From positions 1 through 64,000 of the forward strand of contig OENT01000671.1 of NCBI GenBank assembly GCA_900239685.1: DNA of 64,000 nucleotides, in the 5' to 3' direction. The notes beneath the pieces were generated by a model that was not told where the DNA came from, did no database searches, and worked only from the letters and a program-made list of their open reading frames with translations. The DNA is from Rotaria macrura. Its lineage: Eukaryota; Rotifera; Eurotatoria; Philodinida; Philodinidae. Both the position numbers and the translations under genes were made by a program. Every line of letters begins with the position of its first letter. The stretch's first letter is position 1. Positions 50,906 to 64,000 of the stretch are shown here, piece by piece.

Positions 50906-51411
50906 TTTGATACTCCATTGATCAGTACTCTTTTTCATGTGATTTCATCTGAGAGTGGAACAAGGAGTTTCATGTTTTGAATGAACAATCAAACTCAAAT
51001 TTTTTACCGCATGAAAAAGGACGCCAGGGTATAGAGCATAAAGTTCTGCATCTGGTTCAAATAGTTAAAGACCTAACAAAGCTCCCACAGTGACTTCAAG
51101 GAATTACTGCCTGCAGTTCATTATTTTGATTCTTTTTTTCTTTCTTTTTTAGAATCATATCGACGATATTTTTGCTAACTATTCTAATTGTTTGTCTACT
51201 GAGTGATACGACGATTTTGATCTCTCTTGAAAGCTACCTATGTAACTGTACGGAAAATTCTCATTATTTTTTTGTTTTCAAACGTGAACTGATTTTTAAT
51301 ACTTTGAATATTTTTTGCATTTAAGAGTGATTTCTTTTTGTTATACAATAAAATAAACAACAACAGTCTAATATTTACTAAGTTGTAATTATCGGTATGT
51401 TTAAAATTTAT
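50906..51411. other. Spacer without recognisable gene
   Basis: AT-rich, between the transposon-like element and the 3' end of the p66-like gene. No supportable feature. Confidence 0.5.
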
Positions 51412-51852
51412 TCAAGGTTTTATTTGTCGTTGCTTTTGATAATCAACTTCTAAACGACGTTCAATTTCTTTAGCTTGTAAAAAAGCAGATTTCATCGATT
51501 GACGATGTTGTTCAAGAATGAAATTTTTCATACGATTTTGTTCGCATAAATCACACAAATAGATAATTTGGTTTCTATCTGTAAGTGAATACCACCAATT
51601 TTCTGTTGAATCTATTTGACAATTTGAACATATATTCGGTAGTTGTTCATGATTTTCCGTTGAATTTTGATGTATTAAATAATTCATAACACAATCGAGA
51701 CCTTGTTTTTCAATAAAATCTATATCACGCGAATTCGGTATGAAATTATTAAATGAATTCAAAACATGATAGGATGGTGATAATGTTAATAGTTTACTCT
51801 TGAGTTTTTGTCGCAATTCAATACGTTTTTCTATTAATTCATCATCAATCAT
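51412..51852 (-). CDS. GATAD2/p66-like protein (NuRD subunit type), short single-exon form
   Basis: An intronless frame of 146 codons starts at ATG 51852. Residues 75-103 form a GATA-like finger, CSNC-x21-CDLC, with the WWYSLTDRN core in place of the usual W-K/W. The segment after it (FILEQHRQSMKSAFLQAKEIERRL) matches the p66 pattern in which the finger is followed by a basic helix. A short basic helix near residues 8-22 could correspond to the N-terminal p66 region that binds MBD2/3, but this is weak. p66 proteins bridge MBD and CHD4 in NuRD. Normal GATAD2 proteins exceed 500 residues, so this is a minimal paralogue or retrocopy-like form that has stayed open. A small coiled-coil gene diverges upstream. 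Confidence 0.7.
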   Translation of the reverse strand: MIDDELIEKRIELRQKLKSKLLTLSPSYHVLNSFNNFIPNSRDIDFIEKQGLDCVMNYLIHQNSTENHEQLPNICSNCQIDSTENWWYSLTDRNQIIYLCDLCEQNRMKNFILEQHRQSMKSAFLQAKEIERRLEVDYQKQRQIKP

Positions 51853-52046
51853 ACTTTTTCTCGTTGTTTTCTGATTTTCTTTTTGTCAATCAGGTAATCG
51901 AGAAATTAATCACTCATAGAAATGGCGCCAACAAACTATCACCAACAGAATGGAGAAGAAATAGAAGAAACGAAATTCATTTTTTAGGATACCTACTGTG
52001 TATGATTGATGACTATCGTTACATATTTTTGTGTTGTTTGCAATTC

Positions 52047-52516
52047 ATGGCACTCGCACGATCGAAACTCGTAATAGAATATAAAACGATATTAGAAATA
52101 ATATTAATACTGTTCTAGTTTAGAATATTATTGATGATGATGTTCAACAACGATTGACAGAATTAAGTGAAGCCGTTCGAGCAAGAAATAAATGTGAAGA
52201 TCGACTTCTTAATGTTCGTTTGCAATTTTATGAACGTGAAAAGAAAATACGCCTAAATATTATCCGTCGAGAACAACGTGAGTTAGAACGTATACGTAGA
52301 CATATATCAATGGATGAAGCTAATCAAATTCATTTGGACGAACTAGATTTTACACTACCATTATGGATGTCTCATAAAGCACGTTCCGCTAAGAGAGTAT
52401 TGCAATCTTCAGTACCAGAATTAATTACTAATTGTCACATGAATTCTAGTCTCATACAAACAGACATAGTTACATCGAATGCAACTGATGCTATCCGTCC
52501 TCATACGACCGTATGA
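52047..52516 (+). CDS. Small coiled-coil protein of unknown function
   Basis: Exons 52047-52070 (MALARSKL, donor GTAATA) and 52124-52516 (acceptor TTTAG) join in frame to give 138 codons plus stop. Residues about 12-70 form a charged helix rich in Arg and Glu (RARNKCEDRLL, REKKIRLNIIRREQRELERI), a likely coiled coil. The C-terminal part is polar and ends in HTTV. The first exon is inferred and could be replaced by another upstream one; a second ATG at 51922 is not in a usable frame. The gene converges on KCNQ with 147 bp between stops. No family is recognised. Confidence 0.55.
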
Positions 52517-52663
52517 AAATTAAACGGAACAATACTTTCGATCGTATTTCTTTCCATGAATATTTATTGAATTAATACAAATGTACATCATTTATCAAAT
52601 GATTTCTTTAAAAACTAAAAAACAAAAAGAAAAACGTTTTCAAAACTATTCGTTTTCTTTTTT

Positions 52664-54357
52664 TCATGAATTTCTTTTAGTACTTTTCATTAAAGTCAAT
52701 GCTAATTGTTCTAAATAATTTAATTTACTTTCAAATTCATTAGTTACACGTTCAACGTTTTCAATACGTGAACTTAAACTTAATCGATTTTTCTGTTCAT
52801 CCGAAAGATACGATGATGATTTCCTTGTTCCTAACACGAGATCTAAACGACGATGAATATCATTTAACATTATAGATAAACGATTATTCATTTGTGCATT
52901 TTCATTAACAAAATCTTTTAGATTAATTGGTTCTTTAGCTTGATGAAATTTTCTACATGCCACAGAGTGTTTAAGTATGCGAATGACTTTGATTGCTAGT
53001 ATATAACGTTTCGGTAAATCGTCCATATTCGTTATTGGCTTTCGTTGAAGATCATTTAATTTTGGTATCATTGTTGCCTTTGTGTAATTGACTGATGTAG
53101 AATTCGTTTCAGCAGCACTACTTGACAGTGACCTGACTAGAGGTGATAATCCAGCTGAACGCTGATTTAATGGTCGTTCAAGTTGATTGCCACGTCGTAA
53201 ACTTAATTTGTAGATTTTCCATGTTGAAACGAAACGATTATCATAATAGAAACATCGAAGTCGCCACCAATTACGAATCACACTTGCAGCTGCAGGTATA
53301 AGACGATTGACTGCATCATCACAATTTTGTTCCTGAACTTTGATTGCAAGACCCTGGAGAAATGTTTTAAAACAAAAGACAGAATAGTACAATGATGAAA
53401 ACAATAACAACAATTAATTTACACTCCCGATGATACCACCTGGTAAACACCAAAATGCAACACCAAGATAACAAACTGTTGTTGTTACCATTTTACCAGT
53501 AAAGGTTACTGGAGAAAGGTCGCCGAAACCAATCGTTGTCATCTAAATTGGAAAGATAAGAAAAAAAGAACAAAATAAATGATAAATATGTTCAAAATAA
53601 ATGACATTACCGTTATGATAGAAAACCACATTGAATCAGCCATGGATTTAAATCGTCCTGTATTTAAACTTGGATCTATGGGTGATTCAGCAATAAAAAC
53701 AAGATAGGCACCTGTTATAAGAAACATAAAACCAATGACTATTGTAACTATTAATTCTTGATGATGTTCTAAAATGATTCCTTTTAGAATTTTCCATGAT
53801 GTTAATTGTCGATCAACGCGTAGAAATCGAATCATTTGTAATAGTGGTAAATATGTTAGTACGAATTCTGGAAATTCGCCAGTTGTTATGCCCGTTGCTA
53901 TTGATAAGAAAAAACCAACAAGTGTTACGATATCAAGTACAATGACTGATCGACTTATAAACATTAAACGACCAACCCATGTACGATACAATGGAAGACA
54001 ACCAGCTGACCATATACGTAATATAAGTTCATACGTAAAAAATATACATAAGATTAATTCAATGTAATACATCGGTGTATTTAATATAGTTCGCCATTCA
54101 TCAATAGTTGATATGGAACCAAATATCAATGATATTAATGTTAAACCAAAAACAAACAAATGATAAATGAGTGTACGTTTACCTTGTTGTCTTTCAAGAA
54201 TATGATAGATTTCGGCTTTATTCAAGTAGATTGCTGAATAACATTGTGACAATGGATGAACATCATCTTCATCATACGAGTATGATGCTGCTGAATGAAT
54301 TGATACTNCAGATGGGCGAATTTGAGATGGAGGGCTGCTTCTACGTCGAGTACTCAT
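52664..54357 (-). CDS. KCNQ (Kv7)-type voltage-gated potassium channel, divergent voltage sensor
   Basis: Three exons on the minus strand: 54357-53611, 53542-53423 and 53353-52664, giving 518 codons plus stop. S1 to S6 are visible. S4 reads TYLPLLQMIRFLRVDRQ (168-184) and the pore TTIGFGDLSP (251-260). S6 ends LPGGIIGSG and runs into helix A (LAIKVQEQN), then an IQ-like AAASVIRNWWRLRC that would bind calmodulin. The C-terminus contains the KCNQ-specific segment IRILKHSVACRKF and a tetramerising coiled coil. Relative to KCNQ2, the first two S4 arginines are replaced (T168 and P171), the filter is GFGD rather than GYGD, and PAG is PGG. It should still be a plasma-membrane K+ channel, but its gating may differ. 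One ambiguous base (54308) falls in codon 17. The GTAAAT donor at the end of exon 2 restores the conserved GSG. Confidence 0.93.
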
Positions 54358-55336
54358 ATCTTGGTGTGCGATTGTGTTTTTTTTTGCACAACATAGAATA
54401 ATTGATTTTTGTATTTTTTTGACCTTTATTTGAGACTAAATCGAAATCATAGACGCAATCCTCTCATTGCAAAGCAAGGAAAAAGGGAACGAATAAGTTC
54501 GTGTTTTCATCCGAAGAATAAATGCATAAAAAAGTCTTGTTTCTTTCATTTAGCTTTTGCTAACATATATAATTCATCTGTTTATTAGAAAATTCAATAA
54601 ACAGATGCATTAATGTAATAAAATGATTACAGGTAAATTCATTATACAAAAAACAATGGCGAATATTGACGAGAGAAGAACTAGAAAAAAAAAGTAATCT
54701 ATCAAAATGGTATTATTTCTATCGACAGAAAAAATGTGTTAACCTATCAATTTTCAAGTATAAATCAATGTAGTTGTATTACAATAGTTATCATCGAACG
54801 ATACCACGAGGTCATCAAAGCTATGTTTCATAGTTCAACATGTAGTTTAAAACTAAGTCTGCTTAAAATATTCACATAATTGGATTAGCAAGACATAAAA
54901 TTCTCAAGATTAGTTATGTACGTAGATTCTCTGTGAAGTCTCAATTTGTATTTGTCAGGCAAATTTTACATTACTGATCGTATTAGAAATAAATAAATGA
55001 CTCAATAAAAATTTCACTACGACTTTTTCTCATGCAATCAATAGATTTAATGAGAAAGAAAAACTATAACGACTAATTTGCAGTTACGTTTTAGATTTCA
55101 TATCGTTTTGTCAATGAGCGACCTCTGTTTGAAATTAATTGCTACACAAACATCGTGGAGACTGTTGTCAAGTAGTTGATGCTCGTGTTTCACCTCTTAT
55201 GGTTGAAATCAATTCGAAAAAAAGAAGAAAAAGGAAATGAAAAAGTCGAATATTTTCTAAATGCTTTGACCAGTCATTTTATTATCTATTTAGAAAAGTA
55301 AAAAAGAGAAGATTTGAAGTAAAATTTCATTTGAAA
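54358..55336. other. Divergent promoter interval, KCNQ and MAPK15
   Basis: About 1 kb of AT-rich DNA between the KCNQ start (minus) and the MAPK15 start (plus). A T-run follows the KCNQ start. No further gene is seen. Confidence 0.5.
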
Positions 55337-58300
55337 ATGTCGGATGGTGAGTAAATATTCTCTTTATTTCTATGTGATATGTTTTCTTTTCAACATCAAT
55401 TGAATATTAAGGTGTCGATACACATATTTTACGTTACTATGAAATTCAAAAACGTCTAGGAAAAGGAGCTTATGGTATCGTATGGAAAGCAACTGATAAA
55501 CGAACGAAAGAAATAGTTGCATTAAAGAAAATTTTCGATGCATTTCGTAATCAAACTGATGCCCAAGTATGAAAAAAAAGAGGAAAACCTTCGAATAACT
55601 AATTTAGGAAATTTTCTTTTCTTAAAGCGAACATATCGTGAAATTGTTTTTCTACGTGAATTCGGTGAACATCCAAATGTAATTCGTCTACAAAACGTAT
55701 TAAGAGCTGATAATGATCGTGATATTTATCTTGTTTTTGAATTTATGGGTAAACGCAAAAACGAGACCAACCCTACAATTCGATCTTTATTTTCTATTTA
55801 TTCTTCAGAGGCTGATCTTCACAATGTTATACGCAAAGGAAATATTCTTAAAGATACACATAAACGTTATGTTATGTATCAATTATTAAAAGCTATGAAA
55901 TATTTACATTCGGCTAATGTTATTCATCGTGATATGAAAGTAAAACTATATTTTACGATCGTCATATTTCATATTCTCACATTTTATTATTCTTAGCCAT
56001 CGAACGTTTTAATTAATCAACAATGTCGTGTTAAAATATGTGATTTTGGTCTTGCAAGATCATTGAATCATGTTTATGAAGATCCACAACATCCGGCTTT
56101 GACAGAATATGTTGGTATGTTGATCTGATTCACGAGTCGAAATCTAAAAGACTAGATCACGCATAATTATATTTACGATACAAAACCATCAGCATCTCTC
56201 CATAGACTCATTCAATGAATCGAGTTCATGTTTTCCTCGTTAATAAAGGACATTGCAGAATTATTTTAAGATAAAAATCGTCTCTGCTCAATCGAGATAA
56301 TCAAAATTCGCTGAATTCAATATATTTTATACAGAAAGACGGTTTTGTGAAAAGATTTCGATTCTCTTGCAAAAATTGAGTATAGACAGGATTCAATATC
56401 TAAAGAGCATCTCAAGTTGAATATGTCAGTAACGATTAGAATGTCTAGGATTGAACTCTTCTAGGCGAAATTTTTACTATATGTACAACCTCAGTGATAT
56501 ATAATCCCACAACAAAGTGTTGCTTGATTGAACACGATATTCTTGAAATATTCAATCCTCATTATATTTACTTTCTTCAAGGACAACCATTGTAGAAATT
56601 TTATTAGAAAATCATAAGTCACAGTAGAAAGAAACTCTGAAGTATCTTTTACGGAACATTCTGTATTCATCATTGAATAATTTGATAGATGTGTTAATTT
56701 TTGTTTCATAGCAACAAGATGGTATCGTGCACCGGAAATTCTACTTGCTTCATCGAAGTAAATTTTTTTTTTTTTTAAATAAAATATTATAACAGCTTTT
56801 GAATATGTTTAGATACACGAAAGGTGTTGATATGTGGTCTATAGGTGAGTTATAAATGATCGTTATTCGAGTGTATTGTCGTATGATGTTGGTTTTATAC
56901 GGATGACTAGAGCTGAATATTGATACATGATTTCTAATAAATTTAATTCATAGAGGCTCTAATCAAAATTATAGTATAACTGTGAACATGATTTATTCAA
57001 TGTGCAAATAAATATGATTACGATCTTCGCTAATTTTCTAGAACATTGAATATGTTGAAAAATATATTTCTCTTAGAAATCAGCATTAAGAAAATTTGCA
57101 GACATTATAAAAATAATCGAAACTTGATCGAAGAATACTTTTGTCTTTTATATTAAGGTTGTATTCTTGGAGAAATGTTACTTGGTAAACCACTTTTTCA
57201 AGGAACATCAACATTTAATCAATTGGAACGTATTCTTCAACATATACCAACACCGAGTCAATCGGACATTGCTAGTATTGCATCACATTATGGACCTAGT
57301 GTATTAGAACGCGCATCATCCGGGTATGTATTAATCTATAAAAAAAAATTATTTTTAATAATTTTCTCTATGTTTTTTTTGTTTATAGACAGAAAAAATC
57401 ACTTGAACATTTTATTCCAAACGCTAGTGAAGAAGCTCTTGATCTAATTCGTCGTCTTCTTCATTTTAATCCTGATAAAAGAATAACAGCTGAAGATGGA
57501 CTTCGTCATGCATTTGTTGTTTCGTATGTTTTCATTTTTGGTTATATGTTTTTTTGATCTATTCAAATTGTTGAACTAGATTTCATAATCCCAATGAAGA
57601 AATGACTAAAGGTTATGATGTTGTACCCCAATTAAGTGATGATATACAATTAACTGTTGATGAATATCGAAAAAAATTATACGAGGTAAATTCTTACAAA
57701 AACTTTCTCATGAATTCTTTTCGCAATAATTTTACTTTAGTTAATTCAATTACGTAAAGTTTCAGCAAAATTAAATAACAATATATCTTCGACGAATTCT
57801 GATGCTCCACCAGCACGTGTACGTGATAATTCTTCTGATCAACAACAACGTTACGGTGCCAGTGCTTATATTGATCAATCCGAATATGATTCTTACAAAC
57901 AACCAACAGTGAATCCGTCACCACAAACGATGAAGAATGATAGTGGAAATCGAGGAACATATTCAAATTATACTGCAGATCATAATAAAAGTCGATATAG
58001 TGATGATACAAGAGATGATGAGTATTCATCAACATTAACAAGTGAATATTCAACTGGACAACAACCCTATAGTAAGAATTCAGCAGCAACATCCTATTCT
58101 GGTTCGTAATGCAAAAAAGAAAAAAAAACAGAAAACTAATCTATACGAATAAAAATAGAAGCCTGAGAAATGATTCTTGTTATCGGTCTCTATTCAGTGC
58201 TCTATTTTCAGTTTAGAAAAGTTCCCATTAGAAAATTTGTTCACATTTGATGTAATAGATTTGAATTGGTGTAATTAAATTTAGAACGAAAAACAAAATT

Positions 58301-59684
58301 CATTTGAATAGTATTGAAGTTCTTTTCAAATAAGACGACGATCAAGAATGACTTTAAGAGAATTTTATTTTTTTGAAACACGATCTGTGAGTGACGTTAT
58401 TGATATACGATCAAAACTTGTGCGTCGATGAGATATCAGTATTATAAATGAGCTGCTTCTTTATTTTAGTTCTCTAGAGAATTAGGTAAACGGCTGTGCG
58501 CTATTTCAATCGCAATGTATACAAAAGGAAACAGTTTTCAAGCAATTAAAAACAGAAGTTACACCGTGTTTCATATTTGTAACCCGACGAACATTTAAGA
58601 TTCGTTTTGTATTAAAACGAAATTCATCCCCACGATTTACTAAAATTAGGGCTGCCACGATTGGGGGTGAGATGTAATGCTAAGACTTGTCGATTGCCTT
58701 GTAAAATGGGAGGAGTTAAAAAATCCTCAAAGTTTGAAAATTTTAGCAAGAAAGTCGGACATGTTTTCAATTTTCGATAGGGATGAACTCATACCACCCC
58801 CCCCCCCAATGGGAAGGGTCGTGACAGCCTTGACTAAAGCCTACAGATGAGTTCAATGTATGCGCTAAAAAGTAGCAGACTTATATGCAATAAATAAAAT
58901 ATGCTTTCTTTTAGGACTACTTGGTCGATCGAACAGTTATAATGGTTTACATTCATCACAAGGACAGCCACGAATAATAAGTGGAAAATCCAGAAATACA
59001 TCCGGTTCTTCTCTGATATATCCAGTAAATATTTCTTTTTCTTAGTTAAATTTCTCGTTTAATTATTCACTCTTTTTTTTTCGTTTAGAAACCAAACAAT
59101 GGAAATCTAATGCGAGAAAAATCAAGTGCGAATCGTGGTGGCTTTCGTTCAGGGTCAGCACCGACACCAACCCCACCAGCTAAACAATCCAACGGTAATG
59201 GAAATAACAATGGTAATAGTTATTATATTCGTCGTCCAACTGTTATATTTAATGATGAACGTGGTGGTCCAAGTGATAAGAGTAGTGGTGCACAAGCAAG
59301 AGTGAACAATAAATTTGTAAGTTTTTATTGTCGATGTTCGTCATAGATGCAAAGATGTTTCTTATTTCTTTCTTTCAAATATAGGTATCAAATCTTCGAC
59401 CTAATTCTGCAGCTGATTCTCGAGCGAAGGCACGATTTCAATCAGCATCAGCTATGACGTATGCTCAACAACAACCACCGGCAAATGGACCAGCGTCTTC
59501 ATCAGCATTCGGTAGTTATGTTGGACAATATCAACAACAACGTCGTTCAACATATGGTAACTATTCTAATACAACAACGTCGGCTGTTGCACGTGATAAT
59601 CTTGGTGGTTATAGCCAAAATATGGGTACACTTACACAAAATGGACTTCGAGTTCTCGATGGACTTCTTCATAACGCAACGTAA
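55337..59684 (+). CDS. MAPK15: Atypical MAP kinase MAPK15 (ERK7/ERK8)
   Basis: Fourteen exons: 55337-55346, 55412-55566, 55628-55748, 55809-55939, 55997-56114, 56712-56757, 56813-56844, 57158-57323, 57389-57523, 57580-57685, 57741-58101, 58915-59024, 59089-59316 and 59385-59684, giving 672 codons plus stop. The kinase fold is complete: [43 protein letters not shown] and the activation motif [15 protein letters not shown] (TEY). [18 protein letters not shown] and the FNPDKRIT helix follow. TEY with the phrase SLNH before it and a long Ser/Gln/Gly-rich tail (about 310 residues) is typical of MAPK15, a self-activating MAPK that works at basal bodies, cilia and in autophagy. Human MAPK15 is 544 residues, so this tail is longer. 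Exon 1 is 10 bases and exon 7 is 32. Introns 5, 7 and 11 are several hundred bases; the last includes an 11-base C run. Confidence 0.95.
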
Positions 59685-61975
59685 CATTGGTAATTCATCT
59701 TTTTCTCTTTTCTTCTTGTGTTTTTATCTTCTTTATTTGTTTATTATATATATCTTTAACAATGGGCATTTCTTATTTTGTGCACGAAAAAAAAACAAAA
59801 GAATGAAATAATCCATCGTGCATTGTTGCGTTCTTTTCTTTTTTTCCCTATTTCAAATGTTACACACCGTGTTAGTAGTGTCGCCGTTTCCTTCCATACG
59901 ACAGTTTATACACATATATAATTGATCTCTTGTGTACATTGTTTTTTGTCTTTTGAAAAAAGTAAACGTAAGAAGGTGTTATGCATTTCAAAAGTTTCTT
60001 ATTTATATTCATTTTATGTGGTATATTGAATATGACGGTTAAATACTTTAATCAATAAGAAAAATATATTATATTGGATATTTCAATATACGACTTCTTT
60101 TTCTCGTCAACGCAGAAGACAAACCATATAATATTCTCAATAGTCGATGCTACTTCGTGTTCAACGATGACAACTCTCCATTAATGTTGTATTCTCTAGG
60201 ATTTCTATGTGTGTGTTTTGTCCAATAGAAGATTCAAGGGCGTAAACTTCTTTTAATGATGACACCGCATTTTTGGTGAAATGGAAATGCATGATTCCGC
60301 ATTTCTATAAAGAAGTCTTTATGTGTGGTTGTTTTCAAAAGATAAACATCGTTCAACTAAAAGATCCTTTACATTAGAGTTCATCGTGTCACGAATATTG
60401 AACGTGTCATCATGACACAACACAACATAGGCACTTGTTGTTGATCTATAATTCCTATGAGGTGAAATTTTGATTGAATCTAATCTGTTTTCTAATTCAA
60501 CTTGATCTAAAGGATATTCTTTATATTTCAAAGAGTTTGATTTAAGCTTAGGTTAAGACGAACATCTATTTTACATTGATAGGGCATACATTTCAAAGTT
60601 AAGACAATAAATAAGTTCAATTAGATTCTTGAAAGATTCAACAAAAGATCGACATACGATTCTAAATATGAAAATAAAAACCAGGAAGTGAACCTATATC
60701 TCTTTACAAGTATGCAAACTAGTTCTTTCCGAAATCTTCTATAGAATTAAATTTTCTGTTTTGCAGTCTCTAACTAATTCAACTATTTATTCTTGCATAA
60801 TATGCTTATATTAAAATTTATCCTATTGTGGACTATCCTTTTCAGTGATATTTATGCTGATTGCCAGTCTGATATTACTGTGAGATGAACGTAATCGATG
60901 AACAGCGAGTCAATGATACTGCTTATAGGTAATATAAGATCGATATTTCTAATTCCATACTCAACTAATTAGCCATAGTTAACGACCAATTTTAGTATAT
61001 TNGACAGAAAAGCAGTATAGCTAATATACTAAAGTTATACTTTCTTTTCCCTATCGAGTCGTGCTTCAATAGTAAAGATAACTAGTTATCTTTCATAGGG
61101 TTCCATTCTTGATTGAAGGATACGTATATTATTACACACAAAAAGCTTAGTCATGTCTGTTCATTGAAGATGCTCGGAATTTGTTTTTTTTCTTGAAAGC
61201 ATTTGCTTAATTTTAATATTGACTAGTACATGTTAATTTCTTATTCGTCTCTAATTCAAATACAATACTGTTGCAAACAAAATATAACGACGAGGCACAG
61301 AGGTGCTAAACACGTGTATGCATGCGGATCGAGATAGACGAACGAAGAGAAAAACGAACGGTCCCCACATGGTCACACATACGCACAGCTATACCTTCGA
61401 ACGACTTGCAATTTTCTTTTTTCTTTTTACATGAGGCCATGGTGAGAAAACAAGTCATTTATCATAGGTTAGTTTACTTAACTTTCATCATATTTATTGT
61501 GTATTACAAGTGCGATCGTTATATATAATTTGTGTTCTCTTACAAAATAGACATATCATCATTAACCATTGTAAAATTTCGTAAAAATACGGAAAATAAT
61601 ACATGGCATTGATTTATAAGGCACAAGAAAAAAATGCCATCGCTGATTCTGAATCATTTAGTTTTTTCTGTTTTTTTTTCTATTTCATCACAACAATCGT
61701 TGCTCAGCATCTTACTCCATGCAATAGAATTTATAAATTCTCCGTGTATATCCTCTTTGATAATTCGATATGAAGTGATTTCTTTTTCTTTTATTAATAA
61801 TTGTACTTTGAACTGTAATATTACCATTGGCTAGGATTGAACACAATCAATACTCCGACAAACCGAACTATTTTGCATTATAAAATACTTTATATTTTTT
61901 TTCTTATTCAGAATCATCATCAATTTATTTTCTGCTAAATATTCATCTTAGTTTCTGTTTGCCGTATTTCCACAT
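59685..61975. other. Spacer between MAPK15 and MAPKAPK, no convincing gene
   Basis: A minus-strand frame at 60531-60319 (about 70 codons, with TSAYVVLCHDDTFNIRDTM) looks mildly protein-like but has no recognisable family or splice partners, so it is not called. A short hairpin pairs TTTAGTATAT with ATATACTAAA near 60992-61034, next to an ambiguous base at 61002. A GC-richer patch at about 61300-61450 may be the promoter or 5' UTR of the downstream kinase. Confidence 0.45.

Positions 61976-64000
<2,025 letters not shown>

Noticed and set aside
60319-60531. Minus-strand frame of 70 codons between the two kinases
   Set aside because: Composition is plausible for coding but it stands alone, with no family match and no visible exons upstream.

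Overview
The window is eukaryotic and AT-rich. Genes are split by short GT-AG introns, mostly 50-110 bp, with GTAAGT-like donors. It is an animal genome: it carries TIF1, SETDB1, KCNQ, MAPK15, MAPKAPK, ABCG and peptide-GPCR genes. Two decayed fragments look like the ADP-ribosyltransferase/TPR proteins that are abundant in bdelloid rotifers, so a bdelloid is my best guess. That guess rests on remembered family sequence, not on a search. All exon coordinates were set by hand from splice signals and reading-frame continuity. For every multi-exon gene that is complete in the window, the exon lengths sum to a multiple of three.

Layout. 1-2653 (-): a RING-H2 plus VWA protein, cut by the left edge. 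2654-8922: spacer with a MITE and a large inverted repeat. 8923-12939 (+): an ABCG2-type half transporter. 12940-19759: decayed territory holding an ART/TPR fragment, an NHL-repeat pseudogene interrupted by a foldback MITE, a second MITE copy and a decayed ART gene. 19760-25068 (-): a TIF1/TRIM24-33 type protein, with a third MITE copy in its last intron. 26599-29602 (+): SETDB1, head to head with TIF1. 31486-36115 (+): a LRR-ROC-COR (Roco) protein. 36116-42891: a 6.8 kb spacer. 42892-44431 (+): a peptide GPCR. 45056-45250 (+): a possible small secreted protein. 45750-47378 (-): a PhnW-type 2-aminoethylphosphonate transaminase, divergent from a zinc-finger gene at 47526 (+). 49869-50905: a DNA transposon-like element. 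51412-51852 (-): a GATAD2/p66-like mini-gene. 52047-52516 (+): a small coiled-coil gene. 52664-54357 (-): a KCNQ channel. 55337-59684 (+): MAPK15. 61976 to the right edge (+): a MAPK-activated protein kinase.

How the genes may work together. The clearest functional pairing is TIF1 beside SETDB1. In other animals TIF1-family proteins recruit SETDB1 to deposit H3K9me3 on transposons and repressed genes; here the two genes diverge from one 1.5 kb interval. A p66/NuRD-like gene lies about 26 kb away. MAPK15 and a MAPKAPK are adjacent on one strand, but no pathway link between them is implied. I recognise no tRNA, rRNA, CRISPR array or retroelement.
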